NCBI GenBank assembly: GCA_030447505.1
Contig: JAUJOT010000007.1
Location: 165,787-229,786, forward strand
DNA: 64,000 nucleotides
Direction: 5' to 3'
From: Solirubrobacteraceae bacterium
GTDB taxonomy: Bacteria; Actinomycetota; Thermoleophilia; Solirubrobacterales; Solirubrobacteraceae
The notes beneath the pieces were generated by a model. It had not been told where the DNA came from, made no database searches, and was given only the letters and a program-made list of their open reading frames with translations. Positions 6,836 to 16,134 of the stretch are shown one piece after another. Within the stretch, counting starts at the first letter, position 1, and each line of letters opens with the position of its first letter. The position numbers were made by a program, and so were the translations under genes.

Positions 6836-9800
6836 GTGCAGACCATCCCGACCCAGTGCCCCTACTGCGGCGTCGGCTGTGGCCTGCTTGCCGACGTCGA
6901 CGACGACGGCCGCCTGGCGACGGTCCGCGGCGACCCGCTTCATCCCGCCAACCGCGCACGGACGTGCCGCAAGCCGCTCGGGCTGCCGTTCGCCGTCCAC
7001 GCACCCGACCGCGCGACGACCCCGCTCTGGCGCGAGGACCGCGACGCGCGCTTCGAGCGCACGGGCTGGGAGGACGTGCTCGGCACGCTGGCGGGGCGTC
7101 TTCGGGCGATCGTCGAAGAGCACGGTCCGAATTCGATCGCCTTCTACATCTCCGGCCAGCTGCTGACCGAGGACTACTACGCGATCAACAAGCTCGCCAA
7201 GGGCTTTCTCGGGACCAACAACGTCGACTCGAACTCGCGCCTGTGCATGTCCTCGGCGGTCGCCGGCTATACCGGCGCGTTCGGCTTCGACGGTCCGCCG
7301 CCGGCCTACGCCGACATCGCGCTGGCCGACTGCTTGCTGCTGCTCGGCACGAACACGGCGGCCTGCCACCCGATTCTGTGGCCACGGATCCGCGACCGCC
7401 AGGCCGAGGGCGCATTCGTCATCTGCGCCGATCCGCGCCTCACGCCGACCGCGAAGGGCTCTGACCTGCACCTGCCGGTGCTCCCGGGCACCGACCTCGC
7501 GCTGCTGAGCGCGCTGCTGCACGTCATCGACCGCGACGGGCTGACCGACGACGCCTTCGTGGCGCGGCACACGAGCGGCTGGGAGGAGACCGTGGCCGTC
7601 GCCCGCGAGTGGACGCCGCAACGTGCCGCCGAGGTCTGCCGCGTCCCGGCGCCGCTGATCGAGCGGGCCGCGCACCGCTTCGCGGGCGCCGGCGCGGCGA
7701 TGGCGCTGTGGTCGATGGGCGCCAACCAGTCCACCGTCGGCACGCTGAAGAACCGTGCGCTGATCAACCTCTGCCTCGCGACGGGGCAGATCGGCCGCCG
7801 CGGCAGCGGTCCGCTGTCGCTCACCGGTCAGCCCAACGCGATGGGCGGGCGTGAGACCGGCGGCCTGTCGCACCTGCTGCCCGGCTACCGCAAGGTCGCG
7901 GAGACGGCCGACCGCCTCGCCATGGCTGCACATTGGGGGGTGCCCTTCGAGCGCCTGAGCGCGCAGCCGGGACTCCCCGCCGTGGCGCTCTTCGAGGCGC
8001 TCGAAGCGGGCCGCGTGAAGGCCGTCTGGGTGATGGCGACGAACCCGCTCGTCTCGCTGCCCGACGGCGAGCGCGCACGCGCGGCGCTCGAGACGGCCGA
8101 GCTCGTCGTCGTGCAGGACCCGCACCACCCGACCGAGACCTCGTCGCTCGCGCACGCCGTGCTGCCGGCCGCGGCCTGGCCGGAGAAGGAGGGCACGATG
8201 ACGAGCTCCGAGCGCCGCATCGGCCTCGTGCGGCGCGCCGTCGCGCCGCCGGGAGAGGCCAAGCCCGACTGGGAGATCGTCGCCGGCCTCGCACGCCACC
8301 TCGGCTACGGCGCATCGTTCGCCTGGCCCGACAGCGCCGCGGTCTTCGACGAGTTCGCCGCCTGCACGGCGGGGCGGCCGTGTGACATGACCGGCGTCTC
8401 GCACGCGCGCATCCGTCAGGAGGGCGGGCTGCAGTGGCCGTGCCCGGCGCGGGAGGTCGACGCGCACCCCGGCACCGTCCGGCTCTATGAGGACCGCCGC
8501 TTTCCGACCCCCGACGGACGCGCGCGCTTCGCTCCGACGCCGCACGCCGCGCCCGCCGAGACGCCCGACCCCGGCTTCCCACTGCTGCTGACGACCGGTC
8601 GCGTCGCCGACCAGTGGCACACGATGACCCGCACCGGCCACTCCCCCGCGCTGCGCGCGTCGGCGGGCGAGCCGACGCTGTCCTGCCACCCGCTGGACGC
8701 CGTCGCCGCAGGACTGGATGACGGCGACCTCGTGCGCGTCGTCTCGCGTCGCGGCGAGTTGCGCGTGGCGGTCGCAGTCGACGAGACGCTGCCGCGCGGC
8801 GTGGCGTTCGCAGCGTTTCACTGGGGCGCGCTGAACGGCGCCGCCGGCGCCGGCACGCTCAACGCGCTGACGATCGCCGCGGTCGACCCGACGTCCGCGC
8901 AGCCCGAGCTGAAGGCCGTCGCCGTTCGCTTGGAGAACGTGCGCCGCCGTGACGAGCCGGTCCGCCGGCGCGCGCCCACGAGGCCCAAGCGGCTCGTCGT
9001 CGTCGGCACCGGGATGGCCGGTCTCGCCGTCGTCGAGGAGGCGCTGCGCCGCCGACCGGCCGAGGACTGGAAGATCGTGATGCTCGGCGAGGAGCCGGGC
9101 CCGTCCTACAACCGCGTCCTGCTGTCCAAGCTGCTCGCGCGCACGTGCGGCCCCGGCGAGCTCGAGCTGCGCCCGCTCGCCTGGTACGCCGCGCACGGCG
9201 TCGACCTGCGCGGCGGCTGCAGCGCCGCTGCACTCGACCTCGAGGCCCGCGCGGTCGTCGACGAGGCCGGCATCCGCCACCCGTACGACGCGCTCGTGCT
9301 CGCCACCGGCTCGCGCGCGTTCGTTCCTCCCGTGCCCGGCGCCGACCTGCCCCACGTCGACGTGTTCAGAACCTGGCGCGATGCCGAGGCGCTCGCGGCG
9401 ACGCCGCGCGGCACGCGCGCCGTCGTCGTCGGCGGCGGCCTGCTCGGCCTCGAGGCGGCGGCGGGGCTGCGCTCGTGCGGGGTCGAGGTGACGGTCGTCG
9501 AGCTCGCCCCGCAGCTGATGGGCCAGCAACTGGATCCCGGCGCCGCAGCGATGCTCCAGCGCACGCTCACGCGGCAGGCGATCGCCTGCCGCCTCGGACG
9601 CAGCGCGGCGCGCATCGAAGCCGACCGCGTCGTGCTCGACGACGGCGAGGAGCTGGCGGCCACGCGTGTCGTCGTCGCGGCCGGGGTGCGGCCCGAGGTC
9701 TCGCTCGCCCGCGCGGCCGGGCTGCCCGTGAAGCGCGCGATCGTCGTCGACGACGCGCTGCGGGCCGGCGCGCCGTCGGTCTGGGCGGTCGGCGAGTGCG

Positions 9801-10375
9801 CCGAGCATCGCGGCGTCGTCTACGGGCTGTGGTCGCCGCTCGCTGAGCAGGCGCGCGTCGCGGGCGCAGGCGTCGCGGGCGATCCCGCGGCCTTCCACGG
9901 CGCCGTCCCGGCGACGACGCTCAAGGTCTCCGGCGTCGACGTCTACGCGGGCGGCAGATCTGCCGGCGCCGCGCCCGACGGGCACGACGAGGTCGTGCTG
10001 AGCGACACGCGCAAGGGGATCTACCGCCGCCTCGTGCTCGACGGCGAGCGCCTGACCGGCGCCGCGCTCGTCGGCGACGTGGGCGCCGCCCGCAGGCTGT
10101 CGGAGCTGCTGCGCAGCGGCGAGCCCGTCCCGTCGGACCTGCTCGCGGCCGGCGGCTGCGCGGCGAGCGCCGAGGCGCTGAGCGCCGATCCCGCGGCGAC
10201 GCTGTGCTCCTGCAACGCGGTCAGCGTCGGCGACGTGCAGGCGGCGATCCGCCGCGACGGGTTGAGCACCGTCACGCAGGTCGGGCTGCGCACGCGCGCG
10301 ACGACAGGCTGCGGCGGCTGCAGCGCCGAGGTCCAGTCACTGCTCGAGCGCGAAGCCGCCGCCAGGCGCGCCTGA
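6836..10375 (+). CDS. nasA: Assimilatory nitrate reductase fused to FAD/NAD(P) and [2Fe-2S] modules
   Basis: This 1179-residue protein joins two enzymes. Residues 1-690 form a molybdopterin oxidoreductase with an N-terminal 4Fe-4S site (C8, C11, C15, C44) and the segments GQPNAMGGRETG, TNPLVSLP and the C-terminal cofactor domain (TTGRVADQWHTMTRTGHSP). From about 720 a pyridine nucleotide-disulfide type reductase follows, with VVVGTGMAGL and VVVGGGLLGLEAA. Residues 1123-1165 form a Bfd-like domain with CSC and CGGC. Electrons can thus pass from NAD(P)H through FAD and 2Fe-2S to the Mo site within one chain. The start is GTG at 6836, placing the first Cys eight residues in. The reductase half resembles the N-terminus of NirB nearby. 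Confidence 0.88.
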   Translation: MQTIPTQCPYCGVGCGLLADVDDDGRLATVRGDPLHPANRARTCRKPLGLPFAVHAPDRATTPLWREDRDARFERTGWEDVLGTLAGRLRAIVEEHGPNSIAFYISGQLLTEDYYAINKLAKGFLGTNNVDSNSRLCMSSAVAGYTGAFGFDGPPPAYADIALADCLLLLGTNTAACHPILWPRIRDRQAEGAFVICADPRLTPTAKGSDLHLPVLPGTDLALLSALLHVIDRDGLTDDAFVARHTSGWEETVAVAREWTPQRAAEVCRVPAPLIERAAHRFAGAGAAMALWSMGANQSTVGTLKNRALINLCLATGQIGRRGSGPLSLTGQPNAMGGRETGGLSHLLPGYRKVAETADRLAMAAHWGVPFERLSAQPGLPAVALFEALEAGRVKAVWVMATNPLVSLPDGERARAALETAELVVVQDPHHPTETSSLAHAVLPAAAWPEKEGTMTSSERRIGLVRRAVAPPGEAKPDWEIVAGLARHLGYGASFAWPDSAAVFDEFAACTAGRPCDMTGVSHARIRQEGGLQWPCPAREVDAHPGTVRLYEDRRFPTPDGRARFAPTPHAAPAETPDPGFPLLLTTGRVADQWHTMTRTGHSPALRASAGEPTLSCHPLDAVAAGLDDGDLVRVVSRRGELRVAVAVDETLPRGVAFAAFHWGALNGAAGAGTLNALTIAAVDPTSAQPELKAVAVRLENVRRRDEPVRRRAPTRPKRLVVVGTGMAGLAVVEEALRRRPAEDWKIVMLGEEPGPSYNRVLLSKLLARTCGPGELELRPLAWYAAHGVDLRGGCSAAALDLEARAVVDEAGIRHPYDALVLATGSRAFVPPVPGADLPHVDVFRTWRDAEALAATPRGTRAVVVGGGLLGLEAAAGLRSCGVEVTVVELAPQLMGQQLDPGAAAMLQRTLTRQAIACRLGRSAARIEADRVVLDDGEELAATRVVVAAGVRPEVSLARAAGLPVKRAIVVDDALRAGAPSVWAVGECAEHRGVVYGLWSPLAEQARVAGAGVAGDPAAFHGAVPATTLKVSGVDVYAGGRSAGAAPDGHDEVVLSDTRKGIYRRLVLDGERLTGAALVGDVGAARRLSELLRSGEPVPSDLLAAGGCAASAEALSADPAATLCSCNAVSVGDVQAAIRRDGLSTVTQVGLRTRATTGCGGCSAEVQSLLEREAAARRA

Positions 10376-10469
10376 ATCCGCTCGCCGCCGAGCAGCTCGA
10401 GGACGCGCCGAAGCGCCGGCAGCAGTTCGTCGTCCTGGCCGCAGCCCGCGCAGGACTGAGGCCTGCGCA

Positions 10470-11201
10470 TCAGGCGGCGAGGATGAACGACAAGAAGAAG
10501 CCCGCCGCCGTGGCGAATGCGTTGAACGGGCGACCCTGCTCGAAGGCCTCGGGCATCAGCGTGTCCGCGAGCGACGCGAGCACGGCGCCACCCGCGAAGC
10601 CCAGCGCGACCGACAGGACCTCGTCGTTGAGCGGCCCCGCCAGCGTCCGACCGGCGACGACCGCCACCGCGAGCAGCGCCGCGCACGCCAGCCAGGTGCC
10701 GATCACGGCCTTCGCCTGACGGCCCTCGCGGCGCATCGCCACCGCGCCGACGAGCGACTCGGGCAGGTTCGAGAAGAAGATCGCGACGAGCAGCGCAAGC
10801 GAGGCGCCGTCGACGAGCGAGACCCCGAGCGCGAGGTTCTCCGGCACGCCGTCGAGCGTGACGGCGGCAAGCAGCGCCCAGCCGACGGCGCCCTGCGCAC
10901 CGCTCGCGGCGACCTCGCGCTGCTCGGGCCCGGCCTTCCCGGTGACGCGGCGGTCGAGCAACGAGTCCGCCACGACGAACGTCGCTGCGCCGGCGAGCAG
11001 CGCAAGGCCCGAGCGCGCCGCGCCGCCGAGCTCGTAGGCCTCGTCGAAGAGCTCGAACGCCAGTGCCGAGATCAGCGCGCCGCTGGCGAACGCGAGCAGG
11101 ACGCCGGTGACCGCGCGCGGCGGATCCCAGGACGACCCGACGACGGCGCCGATCACCAGTGCGCTGGACGCGGCGATGCCGAAGAGGATCGCTGTCGTCA
11201 C
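10470..11201 (-). CDS. ZIP family metal permease
   Basis: A 243-residue integral membrane protein with about seven to eight hydrophobic segments. It carries ZIP signatures in two helices: TLDGVPENLALGVSLVDG and FFSNLPESLVGA, where His of the usual HNIPEG motif is replaced by Asp or Ser-Asn. A central charged loop (LLDRRVTGKAGPEQREV) separates the halves. ZIP proteins move Zn or other divalent cations into the cytoplasm. The gene is convergent with the nitrate reductase gene and 8 nt downstream of the L,D-transpeptidase gene. Substrate is not decidable from sequence. Confidence 0.78.
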   Translation of the reverse strand: MTTAILFGIAASSALVIGAVVGSSWDPPRAVTGVLLAFASGALISALAFELFDEAYELGGAARSGLALLAGAATFVVADSLLDRRVTGKAGPEQREVAASGAQGAVGWALLAAVTLDGVPENLALGVSLVDGASLALLVAIFFSNLPESLVGAVAMRREGRQAKAVIGTWLACAALLAVAVVAGRTLAGPLNDEVLSVALGFAGGAVLASLADTLMPEAFEQGRPFNAFATAAGFFLSFILAA

Positions 11202-11210
11202 GAGCGAGAA

Positions 11211-12245
11211 CTACTGCACGAAGACCGGCGTCCCCTTCTCGACCTTCTCGTACAGCTCCTTGACGTCACGCACCGACATCCGGATACAGCCGTGCGAGGC
11301 GGCCGTGCCGAGCGAGGAGATGTCGCTCGTGCCGTGGATTCCCTGGCCGTCGTGGAAGCCCATCCAGCGCGCCTCGAGCGGGTTGCGCGGATCGCCGGCC
11401 GGGATCGTCTGGCCGGCCAGTTCGCCGGCCCAGTCGCTGTTGGGCGCGTGCCAATCCGGGTTGACCGTCTTCTCCTTGATCTCATAGCGCCCGGGCGTCG
11501 TCTCGTTGCCGCCCTTGCCGACCGCGATCTTGTAGCGGTGCTCGAGCTGGAGGTTCCTGTAGAGGCGCAGCTGCTTGCCGTCGCGGTCGATCGCGATGAC
11601 GGTCGGGTAGCGCTTGGCGAGATCCTCGAACGTGCGGTCGGGGCGCTCGGTCACCTTCACGGGCACCTTGACCGTGCGCTCGGCGGACGTGTTCGCCACG
11701 ACGTCGGTGAGCGACGAGACGAGCTTCCGCTGCTGGACCTCGACGCCGGGGCGAGCGCGCGTGCGGTCGAGCTTTCCGTCGCGCCAGTCGATGTCGGCGT
11801 CGCGGGCGTCGCGGTTGACGCGCTTTCCGATGCGGGCAGCGAAGTCGTCGATCGCCTCGCGCGCGAACGAAACCCGCGGCGTGACCGTCCCGCGCGCGTC
11901 GCTGGGCGCCAGCACGCGACTGAACGCGTTGCCCTCGCGGCTGCGCCGCAGGGCCGCGTCGACGCTGCCGTCGGCGTCCAGCCGCGCCTGCGCGACCTCG
12001 GGCCTCAGGACGAACGTCTTCTTGTCGTAGGTCACCCTGACGCGCTTGCCGACCGAGTCACCCAGCTCGCGCTGCACGAGCGCCCGCGCCTCGTCGCGCT
12101 CCATCCCGCCCACGTCGACGGTGCCGATCCGCACGCCGTCGTCGATGACGTCCTTGCGTGCGCCGTCGATGATCAGGATCGCGACGACGAAGATGAGGAT
12201 GGCTGCCGCGGCGGCACCAGAGGCGAAGATCGTTGCACGGTTCAT
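11211..12245 (-). CDS. L,D-transpeptidase (YkuD) with peptidoglycan-binding domain
   Basis: A 344-residue envelope protein. Residues 1-30 form an uncleaved-signal-like membrane anchor (IFASGAAAAAILIFVVAILII). A YoaR-type peptidoglycan-binding region follows (DVGGMERDEARALVQREL), then a YkuD domain near the C-terminus with HGTSDISSLG and the catalytic SHGCIRM. Such enzymes form 3-3 cross-links in peptidoglycan or attach proteins to it. I chose ATG 12245 because the anchor follows at once; another in-frame ATG lies at 12290. The gene is divergent from nirB, and its upstream sequence shares the possible nirB control region. Confidence 0.87.
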   Translation of the reverse strand: MNRATIFASGAAAAAILIFVVAILIIDGARKDVIDDGVRIGTVDVGGMERDEARALVQRELGDSVGKRVRVTYDKKTFVLRPEVAQARLDADGSVDAALRRSREGNAFSRVLAPSDARGTVTPRVSFAREAIDDFAARIGKRVNRDARDADIDWRDGKLDRTRARPGVEVQQRKLVSSLTDVVANTSAERTVKVPVKVTERPDRTFEDLAKRYPTVIAIDRDGKQLRLYRNLQLEHRYKIAVGKGGNETTPGRYEIKEKTVNPDWHAPNSDWAGELAGQTIPAGDPRNPLEARWMGFHDGQGIHGTSDISSLGTAASHGCIRMSVRDVKELYEKVEKGTPVFVQ

Positions 12246-12346
12246 GGCCGCGGTGTTACCCAGCAGAAGCGTGCGCCAACGCGCGTTCATCGCCTGGAAA
12301 CACGCCGGGCACGCCGAGGAAACCCGGCTGGCCCACGATGGTCAGC

Positions 12347-14782
12347 ATGAGCTCCGGGGTCGTCGTCGTCGGTGGAGGGATCGCCGGTCAAGCCGTCTGC
12401 GAGGCGCTGCGCGAGCGCGCCCCGGACGTGCCGATCACGCTCGTCTGCGGCGAGAGCAGCGCGCCGTATGACCGCGTGCGCCTGTCGGAGATCCTCGTCT
12501 CCGGCGAGGACTCGCAGACGCTCGGTCTGCGACCGGCCGAGTGGTACACGGACAACGGCGTCGAGCTGCTCGTCGGCCGGATCGTCACCTGGATCGACAC
12601 CGACCGCGGGGTGCTGGGACTCGACGACAGCGACGAGCTCGGCTTCGAGCGGCTGGTGATCGCGACCGGCTCACAGCCGCTGATGCCGCCGATCCCCGGA
12701 ATCACGCTCGAAGGCGTGCACCCCTTCCGCGACCCCGCCGACTGCGAGACGATCCGCTCCGCCGCGACGAGCGGGATCGAGCGCGCGGCCGTCATCGGCG
12801 GCGGGCTGCTCGGCCTCGAGGCCGCTCGCGGGATCGCCGCCCAGGGCTGCGCGGTGACGGTCGTGCACCTGCTCGACCGCCTGATGGAGCGCCAGCTCGA
12901 CGCCGGCGCCTCCTCGCTGTTGGCGCCCGCGCTCGCCGGGCTCGACATCGACGTCGAGTTCGAGCGCAACACGCAGCAGATCATCGGCCCCGATCGCGCC
13001 CACGGCCTGCGCTTCACGGACGGCTCGGAGCTGCTCGCCGACCTCGTCGTCGTCTCGATCGGGATCCGCCCGGAGACCGAGCTCGCGCGGTCGATCGGCC
13101 TCGTCTGCGATCGCGGTGTGATCGTCGACGACGCGATGCGCACGAGCCTGCCGCGCGTGCTCGCCGTCGGCGAGTGCGCCCAGCACCGCGGCATCGTCTA
13201 CGGCCTCGTCGCGCCCATCCACGACCAGGCGCGGGTCGCGGCGAAGACGCTGACGAGCGACGTCGCGGGTGGCGCCGGCGCCGACGCGAGCGCGCTCTAC
13301 CTCGGCTCGGTGCCGAGCGCAAAGCTCAAGGTCGCAGGCATCGACCTCGTCTGCGCGGGCGAGTCCGGCGGTGACCTCGAGGCGGTCGTCAGCGACGCGG
13401 CGACCGGCGTCTACCGCAAGCTGTCGGTCCGCGACGGGCGCGTGATCGGCACCGTGCTGCTCGGTGACACGCGCGGCTCGGAGGCGCTCGTCGCCGCCGT
13501 GCGCGCCGGCGAACCGGTCGACGACCCGCTGCAGGCACTCGCCGACGCCTCGCTCGCCGGCCCCGCCGACCTGCCCGACACGGCACAGATCTGCGACTGC
13601 AACGGCGTCTGCAAGGGCGCGCTGATCGAGGCCGTCACGGCCGGCGGCTGCGCGACGCCGCGCGAGGTCATGGCCGTCACGCGCGCCGGTACGGGCTGCG
13701 GCTCCTGCCGGCCGGCGGTCAAGGAGATCGTCGCGGCGGCCACCGGTGGGCTGAGCGACGAGCCCGCCTACCTGTGCCCCTGCCGCAAGCAGACGAGGGA
13801 GCAGCTCGCCCAGCAGATCCGCGACGACGACCTGCGCTCCGTCAGCGACGTCGCGGCCACCTGCGGGACCGGACGCGAATGCGGGACCTGCAAGCCGGCG
13901 CTGGCATACCTCGTCTCCGAGGTCTGCGCCAACCTGCACCGTGAGGAGCGCGACGCACGCTTCATCAACGACCGAGTGCACGCGAACATCCAGCACGACG
14001 GCACGTTCTCCGTCGTCCCGCGGATGTACGGCGGCGTGACGACGCCCGCCGAGCTGCGCCGGATCGCCGACGTCGCCGAGAAGTACGAGGTGCCGATGGT
14101 CAAGGTCACCGGTGGCCAGCGCCTGGACCTGCTCGGCGTCTCGAAGCAGGACCTGCCCGCGATCTGGCGCGACCTCGGGATGCCCTCCGGACATGCCTAC
14201 GCAAAGGCCGTGCGAACCGTGAAGACCTGCGTCGGAACGCGGTTCTGCCGCTTCGGCCTCGGCGACTCGGTCGGTCTCGGTATCGAGATGGAGAAGCTCT
14301 GGGAGGGTCTGCACACGCCGCACAAGGTCAAGTCAGGCGTCTCGGGCTGCCCGCGCAACTGCGCCGAGGCGACGGTGAAGGACATCGGCTGCGTCGCCGT
14401 CGAGGGCGGCTGGCAGGTGCGCGCGGGCGGCGCGGCAGGTGGCAACGTCCGCGAGGCCGACATCCTCACGACCGTGACGACGCGCGCCGAGGCGCTGCGC
14501 GTCGCGACGGCGTTCCTGCAGTTCTACCGCGAGAACGCCGACTACAAGGAGCGCACGTACGACTTCATCCCGCGCGTCGGCCTCGAGAAGGTGCGCGAGG
14601 TGGTTCTCGGCGAGCAGAGCGGGGCGGCATTGCGCGAGCGCCTGCGGATCGCCAAGGTTGCGACGCAGGACCCGTGGCTCGAGCGCGACGACCCCTACCA
14701 CCGCCACCAGTTCGACGACCTGGCCGCACCCGAGGCGCCGGAGCCGGCGCTCGTCGGACCGCCCGCGGGCGGCGAGCTGTGA
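12347..14782 (+). CDS. nirB: Assimilatory nitrite reductase large subunit NirB
   Basis: This protein of about 811 residues reduces nitrite to ammonium with NAD(P)H. Domains in order are an FAD/NAD(P) reductase (VVVVGGGIAG at the start, AAVIGGGLLGLEAA near 150), two Bfd-like 2Fe-2S regions (CDCNGVCKG with CGSC, then CPCRKQ with CGTC), and the sulfite/nitrite reductase hemoprotein half. The siroheme/4Fe-4S ligands are CVGTRFC (about 627-633) and CPRNC (about 667-671). The start may be ATG 12347 or ATG 12338; I chose the one that puts the Rossmann strand right after MSSG. nirD overlaps its stop. Confidence 0.94.
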   Translation: MSSGVVVVGGGIAGQAVCEALRERAPDVPITLVCGESSAPYDRVRLSEILVSGEDSQTLGLRPAEWYTDNGVELLVGRIVTWIDTDRGVLGLDDSDELGFERLVIATGSQPLMPPIPGITLEGVHPFRDPADCETIRSAATSGIERAAVIGGGLLGLEAARGIAAQGCAVTVVHLLDRLMERQLDAGASSLLAPALAGLDIDVEFERNTQQIIGPDRAHGLRFTDGSELLADLVVVSIGIRPETELARSIGLVCDRGVIVDDAMRTSLPRVLAVGECAQHRGIVYGLVAPIHDQARVAAKTLTSDVAGGAGADASALYLGSVPSAKLKVAGIDLVCAGESGGDLEAVVSDAATGVYRKLSVRDGRVIGTVLLGDTRGSEALVAAVRAGEPVDDPLQALADASLAGPADLPDTAQICDCNGVCKGALIEAVTAGGCATPREVMAVTRAGTGCGSCRPAVKEIVAAATGGLSDEPAYLCPCRKQTREQLAQQIRDDDLRSVSDVAATCGTGRECGTCKPALAYLVSEVCANLHREERDARFINDRVHANIQHDGTFSVVPRMYGGVTTPAELRRIADVAEKYEVPMVKVTGGQRLDLLGVSKQDLPAIWRDLGMPSGHAYAKAVRTVKTCVGTRFCRFGLGDSVGLGIEMEKLWEGLHTPHKVKSGVSGCPRNCAEATVKDIGCVAVEGGWQVRAGGAAGGNVREADILTTVTTRAEALRVATAFLQFYRENADYKERTYDFIPRVGLEKVREVVLGEQSGAALRERLRIAKVATQDPWLERDDPYHRHQFDDLAAPEAPEPALVGPPAGGEL

Positions 14783-15114
14783 GCGCCGCGGCGACGACCC
14801 ACTACGCCTGCAGCGTCGATGACATCCCGCGCGGCGAAGGCCGCACGATCACGCTCGACGGCCGCCGCATCGCGCTCTTCCGCGCGGCCGGCGGCTGGTA
14901 CGCGCTCGACGCCGCCTGTCCGCATCGCGGCGGGCCGCTGGCGGACGGGATCGTCTGCGACCGCGCCGTCATCTGCCCGCTGCACGATCGGCGCTTCGAC
15001 CTCGCGACGGGTGCGCCGTTGACGACGGGCGACGGCGTCGCCGCCCACGCCGGCGAGGTTCGCGGCCAGCGCATCTTCGTCACGCTCGCCGCCGCCGAGC
15101 GCCGCGCCGCCTGA
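14779..15114 (+). CDS. nirD: Nitrite reductase small subunit NirD (Rieske type)
   Basis: The 111-residue protein is a Rieske 2Fe-2S-like fold. It retains both ligand boxes, CPHRGG and CPLHDRRFD, so it probably binds a cluster, unlike NirD forms that lost the ligands. It is the partner of NirB in the assimilatory NAD(P)H nitrite reductase. The GTG start at 14779 overlaps the nirB stop (GTGA), indicating translational coupling. Confidence 0.9.
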   Translation: MSAAATTHYACSVDDIPRGEGRTITLDGRRIALFRAAGGWYALDAACPHRGGPLADGIVCDRAVICPLHDRRFDLATGAPLTTGDGVAAHAGEVRGQRIFVTLAAAERRAA

Positions 15115-15185
15115 CGGCGGCGACGGCCGCTGCGCCAAACGAGCCGACCCTGGCGCGAGCGTTGGGGGTAAGGTTCCGGCCCACG

Positions 15186-16115
15186 ATGGGCCGTCCGATC
15201 ATGCTCGGAATCGTGGGCGACTCGGCGTCTGGCAAGACGACGCTGAGCAAGGGACTCGTGCAGCTGCTCGGCGAGGACGCCGTCAGCGCGATCTGCACCG
15301 ACGACTACCACAAGTACGACCGCCGCCAGCGCGCCGAGCGCGGCATCACGCCGCTGAACCCGGAGTGCAACTACCTCGACATCATGGGCCAGCACCTGCA
15401 GTGCCTGCGCCTCGGCGAGGCAATCCTCAAGCCGGTCTACCAGCACGGCGACGGGACGTTCGGCCCGCTCGTGTACAGCGCGCCGAACCGCTTCATGGTC
15501 ATCGAGGGGCTGCTCGGCTACCACACGGAGGACATGCGCAGGGCGTACGACGTGCGCGTCTACCTCGACCCGCCGGAGTCGCTGCGGCGCCAGTGGAAGG
15601 TCGACCGCGACTGCTCCAAGCGCGGCTACACGACCGACGAGGTGCTCGCCGACCTCGACCGACGCGAGCCGGACTCGGAGGCGTTCATCCGCCCGCAGCG
15701 CCGCCACGCCGACATCGTCGTCTGCCGGATGGAGAGCGAGGAGGATCCGTTCATCCTCGACGCTCGGCTGACGCTGCGCGACGGCCTGCCGCACCCCGAC
15801 CTCACCCCGTTCGTCGACGAGAGCGCGGGCCAGATCACGCTCGACGAACGTGACGGCGAGAGCGTGCTCTTCATTCCGGGGGCGCTTGCGCGCGAGTGCG
15901 CCGCGGCGATCGAGGAGGTCATCTGGGATCGCATGCACTTCGCCCGCCACCTGCGCTCGGAGAAGCTCGGCGAGTTCACGGTCGGCAACCACGTGCACCG
16001 CTCGGAGTCGCTCGCGCTCGTGCAGCTGCTGATCGTCTATCACCTGACGACGGCACGGGCGCGCGTCGCGCTCGGCGGCGAGCCGACCGTGCAGGACGCG
16101 GCGCGGGCGTCATGA
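15186..16115 (+). CDS. Phosphoribulokinase/uridine kinase family protein
   Basis: The 309-residue protein has a P-loop GDSASGKTT (residues 11-19), followed by TDDYHKYDR, the substrate-site LNPECNYLD, and VIEGLLGYH, in the order found in phosphoribulokinases. The C-terminal half with a His-rich NHVHRSESLALVQLL is also typical. Phosphoribulokinase makes ribulose 1,5-bisphosphate from ribulose 5-phosphate; no RuBisCO gene lies in this window, so the pathway is open. The ATG at 15186 follows a gap of 71 bp after nirD, and the next gene, a PfkB kinase, is convergent. Confidence 0.8.
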   Translation: MGRPIMLGIVGDSASGKTTLSKGLVQLLGEDAVSAICTDDYHKYDRRQRAERGITPLNPECNYLDIMGQHLQCLRLGEAILKPVYQHGDGTFGPLVYSAPNRFMVIEGLLGYHTEDMRRAYDVRVYLDPPESLRRQWKVDRDCSKRGYTTDEVLADLDRREPDSEAFIRPQRRHADIVVCRMESEEDPFILDARLTLRDGLPHPDLTPFVDESAGQITLDERDGESVLFIPGALARECAAAIEEVIWDRMHFARHLRSEKLGEFTVGNHVHRSESLALVQLLIVYHLTTARARVALGGEPTVQDAARAS

Positions 16116-16134
16116 TCCGCAGCGCCCGGAGCGA

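Noticed and set aside
6612..7166. Plus-strand frame starting MTSNMIAMITRIAMPMF
   Set aside because: It runs opposite the 32-residue membrane peptide and into the nitrate reductase gene out of frame; Arg/Ser-rich shadow.
6785..9985. A 1066-codon open frame on the minus strand
   Set aside because: It lies opposite the nitrate reductase gene and arises from GC-rich third positions; the protein is Arg/Ala-rich with no domain.
10021..10470. Minus-strand frame containing CAGCGQDDELLPALRRVLELLGG
   Set aside because: The start looks protein-like, but most of it lies opposite the nitrate reductase end and no family is recognised.
12671..14323. A 550-codon minus-strand frame opposite nirB
   Set aside because: Composition is shadow-like and it runs against a protein with clear, ordered motifs.
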